A stretch of 64,000 bases of DNA from Erythrobacter fulvus (GCF_028595285.1 NZ_JAQQXQ010000001.1:332308-396307), one strand, 5' to 3'; positions 1-9,573 are shown, numbered from the stretch's first letter. Notes: generated by a model from the letters alone, not told the origin. Numbers and translations are program-made.

Positions 1-879
1 CTCGCGGAAGCGCTTCTCGGCCATTTCCACGGTGAGATCGCGCGTGGTCGAGGATACGACGCGCACGTCCACCCCGATCTGCCTTGTGCCGCCGACCCGG
101 ACAAAGCTCTGGTCAGTCAGAACCCGTAGGATTCGCGCCTGAGTCGAGAGCGGCATGTCAGCGATTTCGTCGAGGTAAAGCGTGCCGCCGTCGGCCAGTT
201 CTAGAAGGCCCGGGCGCACCTGCTTGCCGTTGGCTTCCTCGCCGAACAGTTCCTGTTCGAAGCGTTCGGGCGTGATCCGTGCGGAATTGACCAGCACGAA
301 GGCACTTTCGGAACGCCCGCTCCACGCGTGCAACAGGCGTGCAGCGACTTCCTTGCCCGCCCCCGGAGGACCCGAAATCAGCACGCGGCTGCCGGTATTG
401 GCAACCCGCTTTAGCGTTGCACGCACGGCATTGATGGTGGGCGAATTCCCGGTGAACTCCGCACTGCTCCAGCTGCTTTCGCGCAACCGGCTGTTCTCGC
501 GCCGCAACCTTTCGGTCTCGGTCGCGCGTTCAACCAGCAGCAGCAACCGCTCGGCCTCGAATGGCTTTTCGATGAAGTCCATCGCCCCCCGACCCACGGC
601 AGCGACAGCGGTGTCGATATTGCCGTGTCCGGAAAAGATGATCACCGGCAAAGCCGGCTCGCGCGCCTTGATCGCATCGAGCAGTTCAAGACCGTCCATC
701 TGGCTCCCGTGGAGCCATACGTCGAGCAGCACGAGGCTGGGGCGGCGTTCGTCGATCGCGGCCAAGGCCGCGGTGCTATCGGCGGCGGTGCGGCAGACAT
801 AGCCTTCATCGCCAAGCACGCCCGCGACCAGCTCGCGGATATCGCGTTCGTCGTCGACGATCAGGATTTCGAGCGCCAT
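1..879 (-). CDS. ntrX: NtrX-type response regulator (3' part beyond window edge)
   Basis: Receiver plus AAA+ response regulator of the NtrY/NtrX system (nitrogen, redox and envelope signalling in alphaproteobacteria). Only the first 293 codons are in the window. The receiver has the acidic pair D9/D10 and phosphoacceptor D53 (LLDVW). The AAA+ domain follows from about residue 140, with Walker A GPPGAGKE near 170-177 and Walker B GGTLYLDEI near 231-239. The stretch between ELFG and LADGGT, where sigma-54 activators carry GAFTGA, has a different, shorter sequence, so contact with sigma-54 is unlikely; this is known for several alphaproteobacterial NtrX proteins. It begins 46 bp after the ntrY stop and is the last visible gene of a dusB-ntrB-ntrC-ntrY-ntrX run. 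The ATG at 877-879 is the chosen start. Confidence 0.95.
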   Translation of the reverse strand, partial: MALEILIVDDERDIRELVAGVLGDEGYVCRTAADSTAALAAIDERRPSLVLLDVWLHGSQMDGLELLDAIKAREPALPVIIFSGHGNIDTAVAAVGRGAMDFIEKPFEAERLLLLVERATETERLRRENSRLRESSWSSAEFTGNSPTINAVRATLKRVANTGSRVLISGPPGAGKEVAARLLHAWSGRSESAFVLVNSARITPERFEQELFGEEANGKQVRPGLLELADGGTLYLDEIADMPLSTQARILRVLTDQSFVRVGGTRQIGVDVRVVSSTTRDLTVEMAEKRFRE

Positions 880-925
880 GGGCGGGCTCCTTCGGCTGGG
901 GTTCGGGGGTTGGAAGCGGACGGCG

Positions 926-3157
926 TCATGCCGGGATGCCCTCCAGCGGCTGGGGATTGCGCGCGAAGCGCAATGTCACACGCGTTCCCCCACCGGGGGT
1001 GCTGGCAAAGCTCATGTCGCCGCCATGTTCGTCGACAATCTTGTTGACGATGGCAAGGCCGAGCCCGGTGCCTTTCTCGCGTGTGGTGACATAGGGTTCG
1101 GTGATCCGCTCGCGGTCGGCGGGCAGGCCGATGCCATTATCCTCGATCGTGACCATGATCGCCTCACCCGCGTCGCTGATGGTGACGGCGATCTCGCCCG
1201 CAAATTCGCCGCGTGCCTCGCCAGCACGGGCCTCCACCGCCTCCACTGCGTTCTTGAGCACATTGGTCATCGCCTGGCCGAACTGGTGCCGATCGCAGCG
1301 CACCTCCCGTTCGAGCAGGCCAATGGAAGATACGCTAAACGCGATGCCCGAATGTGCGACTTCCTGCAGAAACACGGCCTGACGCACCAGATCGAGCGCA
1401 TCCTCGTCGCGGAACACCGGTTTGGGTAGCCGCGCGAAGGAGGAAAATTCGTCGACCATCTTTCGAAGATCACCCACCTGGCGCACGATGGTGCTGGTGA
1501 GTTCATCGAACAGTTCGCGATCCTCGTCGCCCACCTGCGTGCGGTAGCGCCGCTTGAGGCGTTCCGTGGCCAGTTGGATCGGGGTGAGAGGGTTCTTGAT
1601 CTCGTGCGCGATGCGGCGCGCAACGTCCGACCATGCCGCCTGCCGCTGATCGAGCAGCTGGCGGGTAATATCCTCGAAAGTGATCACGTGACCACTGGTG
1701 CCCGGCGCCACCTTGACGGCGAGCGTCAGCAGTTCGGTGCCCTTGGCATGGGAGACGATCGCGCGCTCCTTGCCTTCGGTAATCATGCGGCACAGTTCGG
1801 GCGCGAGGTCCTGGAGCGAGCGGCCGATCATGCCCTCCCCCTCCTGTCCCGGCGCCGATAGCAGCGCCTGCGCCGACGAATTCATCAGCATCACGCGGCT
1901 GTCGTTATCGACCGAAATCACCCCGGCAGTAACGGATTCCAGCACCGCTTCCATGAAGGCGCGACGGTCGTCGATCTGGCGGTTGGCGCTCACCAGTGCC
2001 TGGGTCTGCTTTTCCAGCTGCGCCGTCATGCGGTTGAACGCCCGGTTGAGCAGACCGATCTCGTCCGCGCCGGTACGCCCTTCGAGCCGCAGCGCAAAGT
2101 TGCCCTGCCCCACCTTTCGCGCCGCGCCGACCAGATCGGTGAGCGGCTTCACCTGCCGGTCGGCAAACCGCAACGCGAACCAGATCGCGAGGCCCACCAG
2201 CAAAAGGCTGACCGCGACCAGCGCGATGTTGAACCGCAATTGCAGCATCCGGGCGCTGCCGGTGAGCCGGTCATACGCGGTGACGATCGACTGCGCCTTC
2301 GACCACGAATTGAACATCGTCTCTTCGGTGGTGCGGGCGTTGTAGAGATAGATACCCGCCTTGCTGTCGATCGGTGCGATCGCGGCGATGCGTTCGGCAC
2401 TCCCTTCGACCACGACCAGTTCATTATCGTCGAGCCGCTTGAGCGCTTTTTCGCTGAACGGCACCGGGTCGTTACCCTCGACCAGATTAAGAGCCACCGC
2501 AGTGCGGAAGGTGTCGTCATCCATCCGTTGGAGAATGACGCTCTCGGTGATCTCGCGCGCCTGCGCCTGGTACAGATAAAGGTCGGGAAAATCCTCGTCG
2601 GTGATAGGCACCCGCTCGAGGATGAACCGCATGTCGCCCGCCATTGCGACGGTTTCCTGCTGCACGTCGCGTTGGTTGGCCTCGTAATAGCTTTGCGCCA
2701 GTGCGTTGGCGTTCTCCATCAGCCCGCGGGAATCGTCGGAAAACCAGAAATCGACCCCGGTCTGGAAAAGGAAAGCGGCAAACCCCGCCACCAGCAGGGT
2801 CGGCAGTGCGGCCACCATCGAGAAGAAGAACACAAGCCGCACATGCAGCCGCGCAGTGCTCCCGGCGGCGCGGCGCAGCGCCACCCGGCGACCGATCAGC
2901 ACCAGCAGCGCCATCGCAGGAACCAGCGTTGCCATCAGGAGCAGAGAGACCTGCATCGTCGGCAGCAAGGCGTCGGGCGCAGTAGCGCGCGAATAGGTCA
3001 GCCAAGTCGCGCCGACCGCCGCCAACAGAGCCAGTGCGGAAATGATCTCGAGCCAGAGGAATATATTCGCCCGGCGCGAGGCGACGATGAAGCGGCGCCA
3101 CCAGCGCGGCGGTTGCTGCTGCGACAGGCTCAGCACGCGAGGCAGGGGCGCATCCAT
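926..3157 (-). CDS. ntrY: Nitrogen regulation sensor histidine kinase NtrY
   Basis: Membrane sensor kinase, 743 residues from the ATG at 3157; a longer reading starting 30 bp upstream adds ten residues with no family support. The N-terminal part has hydrophobic helices around residues 30-110 and a second membrane segment before a HAMP domain. A PAS-like segment and a DHp domain with AHEIKNPLTP follow. The ATPase domain has the N box (NVLKNAVEA), G1 (DNGIGLP) and G2 (GTGLGLAIV). Domain order and length match NtrY of alphaproteobacteria. All catalytic motifs are intact, so it should autophosphorylate and pass phosphate to NtrX, encoded 46 bp downstream. It lies about 70 bp downstream of ntrC. 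Confidence 0.96.
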   Translation of the reverse strand: MDAPLPRVLSLSQQQPPRWWRRFIVASRRANIFLWLEIISALALLAAVGATWLTYSRATAPDALLPTMQVSLLLMATLVPAMALLVLIGRRVALRRAAGSTARLHVRLVFFFSMVAALPTLLVAGFAAFLFQTGVDFWFSDDSRGLMENANALAQSYYEANQRDVQQETVAMAGDMRFILERVPITDEDFPDLYLYQAQAREITESVILQRMDDDTFRTAVALNLVEGNDPVPFSEKALKRLDDNELVVVEGSAERIAAIAPIDSKAGIYLYNARTTEETMFNSWSKAQSIVTAYDRLTGSARMLQLRFNIALVAVSLLLVGLAIWFALRFADRQVKPLTDLVGAARKVGQGNFALRLEGRTGADEIGLLNRAFNRMTAQLEKQTQALVSANRQIDDRRAFMEAVLESVTAGVISVDNDSRVMLMNSSAQALLSAPGQEGEGMIGRSLQDLAPELCRMITEGKERAIVSHAKGTELLTLAVKVAPGTSGHVITFEDITRQLLDQRQAAWSDVARRIAHEIKNPLTPIQLATERLKRRYRTQVGDEDRELFDELTSTIVRQVGDLRKMVDEFSSFARLPKPVFRDEDALDLVRQAVFLQEVAHSGIAFSVSSIGLLEREVRCDRHQFGQAMTNVLKNAVEAVEARAGEARGEFAGEIAVTISDAGEAIMVTIEDNGIGLPADRERITEPYVTTREKGTGLGLAIVNKIVDEHGGDMSFASTPGGGTRVTLRFARNPQPLEGIPA

Positions 3158-3226
3158 CGTTGCAACTCTACAACAATGGTGTGGCAAATATGCAAGCCGA
3201 AACCTTTCGACTATGCCCCGATTGCG

Positions 3227-4675
3227 TCAGGACGTTTGGGAAAAGCGATCAGGCTCCAGCCCCAGCTCGCCGATCCGTTTGCGCAGCGTGTTGCGGTTGA
3301 TCCCGAGCAATTGTGCTGCGCGCAGCTGGTTGCCACCGGTCCGGCCAAGGGCGTGTTCGATCAGCGGCTTTTCGAAGGCTGCCAACGCGCGGTGATAGAG
3401 CATGCCCGGCGGCGGAGATTCGCTTGCCAGCCAAGCGGCCAGAGCGGAACCGAAGCCAGCCTCGGCGTCCCGCACTGCGCCCATCCCCGGGGCAGTATCC
3501 GCACCGATGATATCGGTCAGACTTTCGACGTCGATCCGCTCCTCGCGGGCCATCAGCGCGAGCCGGTAGACGACGTTACGCAGTTCGCGGACGTTGCCGC
3601 GCCAATTGCGCGTTTCAAGACCGGCAATCGCTTCAGGGGTAAGATACCGCCGCGGCAGGCCGTCCTCTGCGGCCAGCACCAGGAAATGCTGCGCCAGCGC
3701 ACCGATATCCTCGCGTCGCTCGCGCAAGGGCGGCAGTTCGATCGGTACGACATTAAGACGGTAGAACAGATCCTCGCGGAAGGTGCCCGCGGCAATCATC
3801 GGCGCCAGATCGCGGTTGGTTGCAGCGATGATGCGGACATTCACCGCAATTTCCTGCCGTCCGCCGACGCGCCGGATGCGCCCCGATTGCAGCGCGCGCA
3901 GCAGCCGGGTCTGGGCCTCTGCCGGCATGTCGCCGATCTCGTCTAGGAACAATGTGCCACCATTGGCCTGTTCGAACTTGCCGATCGCCTGCGCGATTGC
4001 ACCGGTGAACGCGCCCTTCTCGTGCCCGAAAAGCTCGCTTTCGACGAGGTCTGCGGGGATCGCGGCGGTGTTCACCGCGACGAACGGCCCGGTGCGCCGG
4101 CTGCCAAGCTGGTGAATCGCCTCGGCCACCAGTTCCTTGCCGGTGCCGCTCTCGCCGGTAATCAGTACCGTCAGATCATTGCGCAGCACTCGGGTGATCA
4201 TGCGGTATACGCCTTGCATCGCCGGGCTGCGCCCGACCAGCGGCATGCGCGCACCCTCGCTTTCCCCCTCACCCTCCCCCGGGGTGTCGTCCGTTTCCTG
4301 ACCCGCTGCCGCGCGCTGACCGGCCGCCTGCCGCACCGCGTGCACCAGTTCGTCGAGATCGAATGGCTTGGGGAAATATTCGAAGGCATCGCTCTCGCTC
4401 GCCCGCACTGCGGTATCCAGCGTGTTCTGCGCCGACAGCACGATGACCGGCATTGCGGGATCACCGGCCTTTACCGCTTCGAGACTGGCCAGCCCGTCGC
4501 CGTCCTCAAGGATCACGTCGGTCAGCATGACGGCAAAGCGCCGCTCGGCCAGCGCCCGGTCGCGCGCTGCGATGCCGGTGCAATGGGTGATGGCGAAGCC
4601 TTCGTCCTCAAGCGCGGCGATGATCACGGTGGCGATCGCGATGTCGTCTTCGACAAGCAGGACGGTGTTGGGCAT
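3227..4675 (-). CDS. ntrC: Sigma-54-dependent nitrogen response regulator NtrC
   Basis: 482-residue NtrC. The receiver domain carries phosphoacceptor D53 (LTDVIL). The AAA+ domain has Walker A GESGTGK at 174-180, the sigma-54 contact loop GAFTGA at 221-226 and Walker B GGTLFLDEIGD. A Fis-type helix-turn-helix closes the protein (AAQLLGINRNTLRKRI). Phosphorylated by NtrB, it should activate RpoN promoters of nitrogen-assimilation genes. It begins 5 bp after the ntrB stop, so the two are co-transcribed and probably coupled. The linker around residues 120-145 is rich in Gly and Glu. In contrast to the NtrX protein encoded two genes downstream, all activator motifs are present. Confidence 0.97.
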   Translation of the reverse strand: MPNTVLLVEDDIAIATVIIAALEDEGFAITHCTGIAARDRALAERRFAVMLTDVILEDGDGLASLEAVKAGDPAMPVIVLSAQNTLDTAVRASESDAFEYFPKPFDLDELVHAVRQAAGQRAAAGQETDDTPGEGEGESEGARMPLVGRSPAMQGVYRMITRVLRNDLTVLITGESGTGKELVAEAIHQLGSRRTGPFVAVNTAAIPADLVESELFGHEKGAFTGAIAQAIGKFEQANGGTLFLDEIGDMPAEAQTRLLRALQSGRIRRVGGRQEIAVNVRIIAATNRDLAPMIAAGTFREDLFYRLNVVPIELPPLRERREDIGALAQHFLVLAAEDGLPRRYLTPEAIAGLETRNWRGNVRELRNVVYRLALMAREERIDVESLTDIIGADTAPGMGAVRDAEAGFGSALAAWLASESPPPGMLYHRALAAFEKPLIEHALGRTGGNQLRAAQLLGINRNTLRKRIGELGLEPDRFSQTS

Positions 4676-4680
4676 GGTGC

Positions 4681-5802
4681 TCAGCTCTCGCGTGCAGCCT
4701 GCGGCAGATGCAGGCGGAAATGGGTTAGTCCGGCGCGGGCATCGCGTTCGTGGCTGATATTCCCGTTCATGTCGCTTACCAGCTTGCGCACCAGCGGTAG
4801 CCCCAGACCCTGTCCCGAAGGTTTGGACGAGACGAATGGTTCGAACACATGATCGCGCAACGCCGGATCAATGCCCGGGCCATTGTCGCTGACAGTGATC
4901 TCGATCGGCAAGGGCACGGCACGCCCTTTGCGAATGGCGCTGAAGGCAAGTCCGCTGACAAAGCGCGTCTGAACCACGATTTCCGCATCATCCCCCTGAC
5001 CCAGCGCAGCATCGCGGGCATTCGACACAAGGTTGATCAACACCTGCTCCAGAGCATCGCGATTGACGAGAACCGGCGGCAGCGAGGGATCGAATTCCTC
5101 GCGGATCTCGATTTCGCCGTGCACCGATCCGGCCGCGCGCATGGTGGCGATGGCAGCGCGGATGGCCTCGTGCGGATTGCACGGCTCGACCGGTCCGGTG
5201 CGGGTGCTGCCGAGTTGCTGCATTCGGTCGATCAGCCGCGCGATCCGGTCGACTTCGTCGGTAATCATGCGTGCAAGCTTCTTGTCGGCATCGGGCAGCT
5301 TGCGGGCCACCAGTTGCCCGGCCCCGCGAATGGCGGCGAGCGGGTTCTTGATTTCATGCGCCAGCACCGCAGGCGCGCTCAACATCGCATCGCCGCCCTG
5401 CTTGTGCACCGGATCCTCGTGCCCGATTTCAGAAAGCGTAACGACCCGCCAACCCGGATAACTGCCGAGCGGCGAGACTGTCATGTTCACGCGTAGTTCG
5501 CCGTTACCCACGGCGATGGCCATATCACGCGCAACAAGCGCCTCGTCATTGAGGCTCAGGCGCGCCTCGACCCGCGCATTTATCGGACCAAGGCGTTCCA
5601 CCAGCGGCGTTCCGACCAGACGGCTGGCGCTGGTACCCAGTAGGCTTTCGGCGGCATGGTTGACTTCGACAATCTGCCCGTCGCCATCAATCAGCAGCAT
5701 CGCGAAGATCAGACCGGCAATCTGTGCCCGGGGATCGGGCACCGGGTCGCCGCCGGAAAAAGTCGTTGCAGCGGCGTCCTGCGCGTTGCCCGAAGCGTTC
5801 AC
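4681..5802 (-). CDS. ntrB: Nitrogen regulation histidine kinase/phosphatase NtrB
   Basis: Cytoplasmic sensor kinase of 373 residues with no membrane segment, as expected for NtrB. A PAS domain spans roughly residues 25-130. The DHp motif AHEIKNPLAA places the phosphoacceptor at H149. The ATPase domain has the N box (NLVSNARDA), G1 (DNGPGID) and G2 (GQGLGLPLV). In the known pathway it phosphorylates or dephosphorylates NtrC in response to PII protein. It starts 3 bp after the dusB stop and ends 5 bp before ntrC, giving the classic nifR3-ntrB-ntrC arrangement. Confidence 0.96.
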   Translation of the reverse strand: MNASGNAQDAAATTFSGGDPVPDPRAQIAGLIFAMLLIDGDGQIVEVNHAAESLLGTSASRLVGTPLVERLGPINARVEARLSLNDEALVARDMAIAVGNGELRVNMTVSPLGSYPGWRVVTLSEIGHEDPVHKQGGDAMLSAPAVLAHEIKNPLAAIRGAGQLVARKLPDADKKLARMITDEVDRIARLIDRMQQLGSTRTGPVEPCNPHEAIRAAIATMRAAGSVHGEIEIREEFDPSLPPVLVNRDALEQVLINLVSNARDAALGQGDDAEIVVQTRFVSGLAFSAIRKGRAVPLPIEITVSDNGPGIDPALRDHVFEPFVSSKPSGQGLGLPLVRKLVSDMNGNISHERDARAGLTHFRLHLPQAARES

Positions 5803-5805
5803 CGC

Positions 5806-6822
5806 TCAGGCTGCCTGCTTCAGCAGAAATGGCGTGTAGAAACGCTCAATCTCGCCCAGCACCTGATCGGCATCGTCGATGAAATTGACGTGATTGCGGA
5901 ATTCGGCCGAGCCATGCAGCCCCTTGGTGTACCATCCCAGGTGCTTACGGGCCATCTTCACCCCGGTATCGCGCCCGTAATGATCGAGCATGCGGTGATA
6001 ATGTTCGACCACGACCGCATATTGTTCGGCCATTCCGGGCGCGTCCAGCGCCTCTCCGGTGCGCCACCAGTGCATCACCTGCCCCAGCAGCCACGGCTTG
6101 CCATAGGCACCGCGCCCGATCATCACCCCGTCCGCGCCCGATTGTTCAAGCGCCTTGGCAGCATCTTCGACGCCGCAGATATCGCCGTTCACGATCACGG
6201 GGATATTCACCGCGTCCTTCACCTTGCGCACGAAGGCCCAGTCGGCATGCCCCTTGTACATCTGGTTACGGGTGCGGCCGTGGACAGTGACCATCTGCAC
6301 GCCCAGATCCTCGGCGATACGCGCGAGTTCGGGGGCATTAAGGCTGTCATGACACCAGCCCATGCGCATCTTTACCGTGACCGGCACCTTCACCGCCTTC
6401 ACGGTGGCTTCCATCAGCCGCACCGCCAGCGGCACCTCGCGCATCAGCGCGGAGCCTGCAAACTGGCCGACGACCTTGCGCACCGGACAACCGAAATTGA
6501 TGTCGATGATCGCGGCGCCATTGCCTTCCTGAATCCTCGCCGCCTCGGCCATGCTGGCCGGGTCGCAGCCAACCAGCTGCATCGAGACGGGTTCCTCGAT
6601 CCGGTCCCACGCGGTCTTCTGCGTGCTCACCCGGGTTTCGCGGATCGCCGCCTCGCTCGCCACCATCTCGGTGACGTTGAGGCCCGAGCCATAGCGCCGC
6701 ACAAGCGTGCGGAAAGGCATGTCGGTGACCCCGGTCATCGGCGCGAGCACCACCGGTTCGGCCACAGTGACGGGGCCGACGGCAATCGGCTTTAGCGCCG
6801 GAGGAGTGGGAAGCGTGGTCAT
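5806..6822 (-). CDS. dusB: tRNA-dihydrouridine synthase DusB (NifR3)
   Basis: 338-residue FMN-dependent enzyme that reduces specific uridines in the tRNA D-loop. The TIM-barrel signature includes [11 protein letters not shown] with the catalytic Cys, and the phosphate-binding strand VIVNGDI. It is the first gene of the ntr operon, as in most alphaproteobacteria, where the old name nifR3 reflects linkage to ntrBC and not a demonstrated nitrogen role. The upstream 79 bp to the divergent ispDF should hold promoters for both. Length and motifs are normal. Confidence 0.96.
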   Translation of the reverse strand: MTTLPTPPALKPIAVGPVTVAEPVVLAPMTGVTDMPFRTLVRRYGSGLNVTEMVASEAAIRETRVSTQKTAWDRIEEPVSMQLVGCDPASMAEAARIQEGNGAAIIDINFGCPVRKVVGQFAGSALMREVPLAVRLMEATVKAVKVPVTVKMRMGWCHDSLNAPELARIAEDLGVQMVTVHGRTRNQMYKGHADWAFVRKVKDAVNIPVIVNGDICGVEDAAKALEQSGADGVMIGRGAYGKPWLLGQVMHWWRTGEALDAPGMAEQYAVVVEHYHRMLDHYGRDTGVKMARKHLGWYTKGLHGSAEFRNHVNFIDDADQVLGEIERFYTPFLLKQAA

Positions 6823-6901
6823 TTGCGAGGGTGTGCCTAATTATTGGGCAGGCGCATAGTGGATTGCCGAAAGCCCGTCCAGACCTTAAGCGCGGCTACG
6901 C

Positions 6902-8059
6902 ATGGCGAGCGAGCCCCCCCTTCCCGCTTTTTCCGCGATCGTGGTCGCCGCAGGCAAGGGCCTGCGCGTCGGTGGTGATGTGCCCAAGCAGTTCAGGCAA
7001 TGGCGCGGTCGTCCGCTGGTGCGCCATTCGGTCGAGGCCCTGCTTGCGGCCGGGGCAAACCCGCTGGTCGTTGTCATCGGAGCGGATGCGCGGCGCGATG
7101 CAAAGGCCGCGCTTGCGGGCCTTTCGGGCATCCGCTTCGTCACCGGCGGCATCAGCAGGCAGGATTCGGTGCGCAACGGGCTTGAGGCGCTGGTGGATGA
7201 TACGCCCGAACGGGTGCTGTTGCACGATGCCGCCCGCCCCGATCTGCCGCGCGGCGTCATCGCGCGCCTGCTTGCCGCGCTAGATACCCTGCCCGGCGCG
7301 ATTCCTGTCCTACCGGTGGTAGACAGCCTGGCCGTCGCGGGAGAGGACGGGGCGATGGCGGGCAAGGCAACCCGCGAAACCTTGCGCCGGGTCCAGACCC
7401 CGCAGGCCTTCCGCTTTCCCGCAATCCTCGCCGCGCACCGCGACTGGCATGGCGCGACTGACGCAGGCGACGATGCGCAGGTGCTGGTTGCAAGCGGAGG
7501 TTCAGTAGCGCTGGTCGATGGTGACGAACGACTGAAGAAAATCACCTTTGCGGAGGATTTCGTGACAACCTCAACCATGCCCCCTTTCCGCGTCGGACAG
7601 GGCTTTGACGTCCACCGGCTGGAGGCGGGCGAGGAGCTTTGGTTGTGCGGGGTACAGATCCCGCATGACAAGGGCCTTTCCGGACACTCGGACGCCGACG
7701 TGGCGCTGCACGCTATTACCGATGCGGTGCTGGGTGCGATCGGCGACGGCGATATCGGTACGCACTTTCCGCCCAGCGACCCGCAATGGCGCGGCGCGCG
7801 TTCGGGGCGGTTCCTCGAACATGCCGTCGGCCTCGCCCGCAAGGCAGGCTACGCGATTGCCAATATCGACCTTACCCTGATCTGCGAGGCACCCAAAATC
7901 GGCCCGCACCGCACTGCCATGCGCGCCGAGGTGGCGCGGCTGACCGGCCTTGACGAAAGCGCCGTCAGCATCAAGGCAACCACCACGGAAAGACTGGGTT
8001 TCACCGGCCGCGGCGAAGGGATCGCTGCGCAGGCCATCGTCGCACTTGTTCTTGCTTGA
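6902..8059 (+). CDS. ispDF: Bifunctional IspD/IspF of the MEP isoprenoid pathway
   Basis: 385-residue fusion. The N-terminal half (to about residue 225) is 2-C-methyl-D-erythritol 4-phosphate cytidylyltransferase: nucleotide-binding loop AAGKGLRVGGDVPKQF and HDAARP. The C-terminal half (from about 230) is MEcPP synthase: metal ligands in GFDVH, SGHSDADVALHA and GDGDIGTHFPP. The IspDF fusion is typical of alphaproteobacteria and joins two non-consecutive steps of the pathway (IspE acts between them). The internal junction retains a full IspF start region, but no separate start is needed. A small secreted-protein gene follows 14 bp downstream. Confidence 0.96.
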   Translation: MASEPPLPAFSAIVVAAGKGLRVGGDVPKQFRQWRGRPLVRHSVEALLAAGANPLVVVIGADARRDAKAALAGLSGIRFVTGGISRQDSVRNGLEALVDDTPERVLLHDAARPDLPRGVIARLLAALDTLPGAIPVLPVVDSLAVAGEDGAMAGKATRETLRRVQTPQAFRFPAILAAHRDWHGATDAGDDAQVLVASGGSVALVDGDERLKKITFAEDFVTTSTMPPFRVGQGFDVHRLEAGEELWLCGVQIPHDKGLSGHSDADVALHAITDAVLGAIGDGDIGTHFPPSDPQWRGARSGRFLEHAVGLARKAGYAIANIDLTLICEAPKIGPHRTAMRAEVARLTGLDESAVSIKATTTERLGFTGRGEGIAAQAIVALVLA

Positions 8060-8073
8060 GAGGATTTCTGCCC

Positions 8074-8631
8074 ATGACCAGGCTTGTTGCCCCTGCCCTC
8101 GCACTTGTCGCACTGGCCACCGCGCACACCGCACAGGCCCAGCAGCAGACCTGCGTTGCCGCCGCCGATATCGGCGATACCGTGCTTTATGCCATGCCGA
8201 TTGCCTATGACGCGGTAAGCCGGTCCTGTTCCAAGCAGCTGAAGGCGGACGGTTTCATCGCGCAGGACGGCGCGGCCTTTATCGACAATTTCCGCGCGCG
8301 GCAGGACAGCGCCTGGCCCGGCGCATTCCGCCTGCTCAAGACCTTCATGGCGCAGAACGATGCGGAGAAGGGGGGCAAGGACACCGACATGACGGCGATG
8401 ATCGCTGCCCTGCCCGAAGATTCGCTGCGCCCCTTCGTCGATGGTCTGGTCGGCCAGATGATCGCTCAGGAAATCAAGCCGGACAGCTGCAGCAAGATCG
8501 AACGCGGCCTGGAATTGCTCAGCCCGCTGCCGGTCGACAATGTCGCCGGGCTGATGGGTTTCGTGTTCGAGCTGGCGGATGTGAAGAACCCGTCGATCTG
8601 CGCCGCACCGCAGCAGGCGAGCAGGAAGTAG
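8074..8631 (+). CDS. Small secreted protein of unknown function
   Basis: 185 residues from the ATG at 8074, preceded by a GAGAGGA ribosome-binding site; an upstream in-frame ATG at 8056 overlaps ispDF and lacks such a site. The N terminus is a signal peptide (hydrophobic core about residues 5-17, Ala-rich, predicted cleavage after AQA). The mature part has Cys residues that could pair (TCVAA, SRSCSKQ, DSCSK, SICAA) and is mostly helical. I do not recognise a family. It sits between ispDF and the cinA-like gene on the same strand and is probably co-transcribed with them. Confidence 0.75.
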   Translation: MTRLVAPALALVALATAHTAQAQQQTCVAAADIGDTVLYAMPIAYDAVSRSCSKQLKADGFIAQDGAAFIDNFRARQDSAWPGAFRLLKTFMAQNDAEKGGKDTDMTAMIAALPEDSLRPFVDGLVGQMIAQEIKPDSCSKIERGLELLSPLPVDNVAGLMGFVFELADVKNPSICAAPQQASRK

Positions 8632-8638
8632 ACGAGCG

Positions 8639-9151
8639 ATGCCCGCCTATCTCCTCCCCGATGACATCACCGATCTGGCCGCCCGCGTCGTGGCGGAAAA
8701 CGCCGATGCCGGACGCAAGGTCGCGCTGGCGGAAAGCTGCACTGGCGGGCTGGTGGCCGGCGCACTGACCGAGATCGCCGGTTCTTCCAGCGTGCTCGAT
8801 CGCGGATTCGTGACCTATTCCAACGAAGCCAAGATGGAGATGCTGGGGGTCGCGAGCGATATCATCGAGACCTTTGGCGCAGTGTCGATTGCCTGTGCGT
8901 GGGCCATGGCGAAGGGCGCGCTGGAGCGCTCAGGCGCCGATGTCGCGGTGGCGATCAGCGGGATCGCGGGCCCCGGTGGCGGGACGCCGTTGAAGCCGGT
9001 CGGCACGGTGGTGTTCGCGCGCGTGGTGCGCGATGCGACCGGCGAGCCGGAGGGCGAACTCAAGTTTTTCGAAGGCGGCGACGGGCCGGACGGCCGCGCC
9101 GAAATCCGGCGTCAGGCGACGCTTTGCGCGCTGGAGTTGCTGCTGCCGTAA
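8639..9151 (+). CDS. pncC: CinA C-terminal domain nicotinamide-nucleotide amidohydrolase
   Basis: 170-residue stand-alone CinA_C protein. It shows AESCTGGLVAGALTEIAGSS (catalytic Ser region) and ISGIAGPGGG, the two hallmark segments. Known members deamidate NMN to NaMN for pyridine nucleotide recycling. The N-terminal MocF-like domain of full CinA is absent, as usual for PncC. It follows the secreted-protein gene by 7 bp. Its last 40 bases overlap the 3' end of the convergent COQ10-like gene at 9112-9573. Confidence 0.92.
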   Translation: MPAYLLPDDITDLAARVVAENADAGRKVALAESCTGGLVAGALTEIAGSSSVLDRGFVTYSNEAKMEMLGVASDIIETFGAVSIACAWAMAKGALERSGADVAVAISGIAGPGGGTPLKPVGTVVFARVVRDATGEPEGELKFFEGGDGPDGRAEIRRQATLCALELLLP

Positions 9152-9573
9152 AGATCGGCTGCGCGCTTTTCGAAGGCTTCCACCATCTTGCGGAAAGCCT
9201 TGTCGAAATACTGGCCCGCAATCTTCTCGAACAGGCGGTTCTTGAAGGTGAATTCGACGAGGAAATCGATCTCGCAGGTTTGATCGTCGATCGCGCGGAA
9301 AGTCCAGACATTGTCGAGATCGGACAGCGGCCCGTCGACGTAATGGACATCGATCATCCGCGGCCGGTCTTTCGCGACGCGCGAGGTGAAGCTTTCACGC
9401 AGAGATTTGAAGCCGACCACCATATCGGCGACCATCTCGGTATCGCTATTGGAGCGCACGCGGGTGGCGATCACCCATGGCAGGAATTCGCCATATCGGC
9501 CAACATCGGCCACCAGATCGAACATCTGTTCGGCGCTGTAGGGTAATCGCCTGGTTTCGCGGATACCTGGCAT
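9112..9573 (-). CDS. COQ10/RatA-like START-domain protein
   Basis: 153-residue polyketide cyclase/START-fold protein of the COQ10 family. The N terminus (RLPYSAEQMFDLVADV) and GRYGEFLPWV are characteristic, as is the C-terminal helix with FRKMVEAFEKRA. Members bind ubiquinone-type lipids and support respiratory Q function; Escherichia coli RatA was also described as a ribosome-associated toxin. It starts within the stop codon of lipA (TAATG), so translation is coupled to lipoyl synthase. The last 14 codons overlap the convergent pncC gene. Confidence 0.9.
   Translation of the reverse strand: MPGIRETRRLPYSAEQMFDLVADVGRYGEFLPWVIATRVRSNSDTEMVADMVVGFKSLRESFTSRVAKDRPRMIDVHYVDGPLSDLDNVWTFRAIDDQTCEIDFLVEFTFKNRLFEKIAGQYFDKAFRKMVEAFEKRAADLYGSSNSSAQSVA

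Noticed and set aside
2240..3946. 568-codon plus-strand open frame
   Set aside because: It is antisense to ntrY and ntrC, has His/Arg/Gln-rich low-complexity composition and no domain; a GC-skew shadow.
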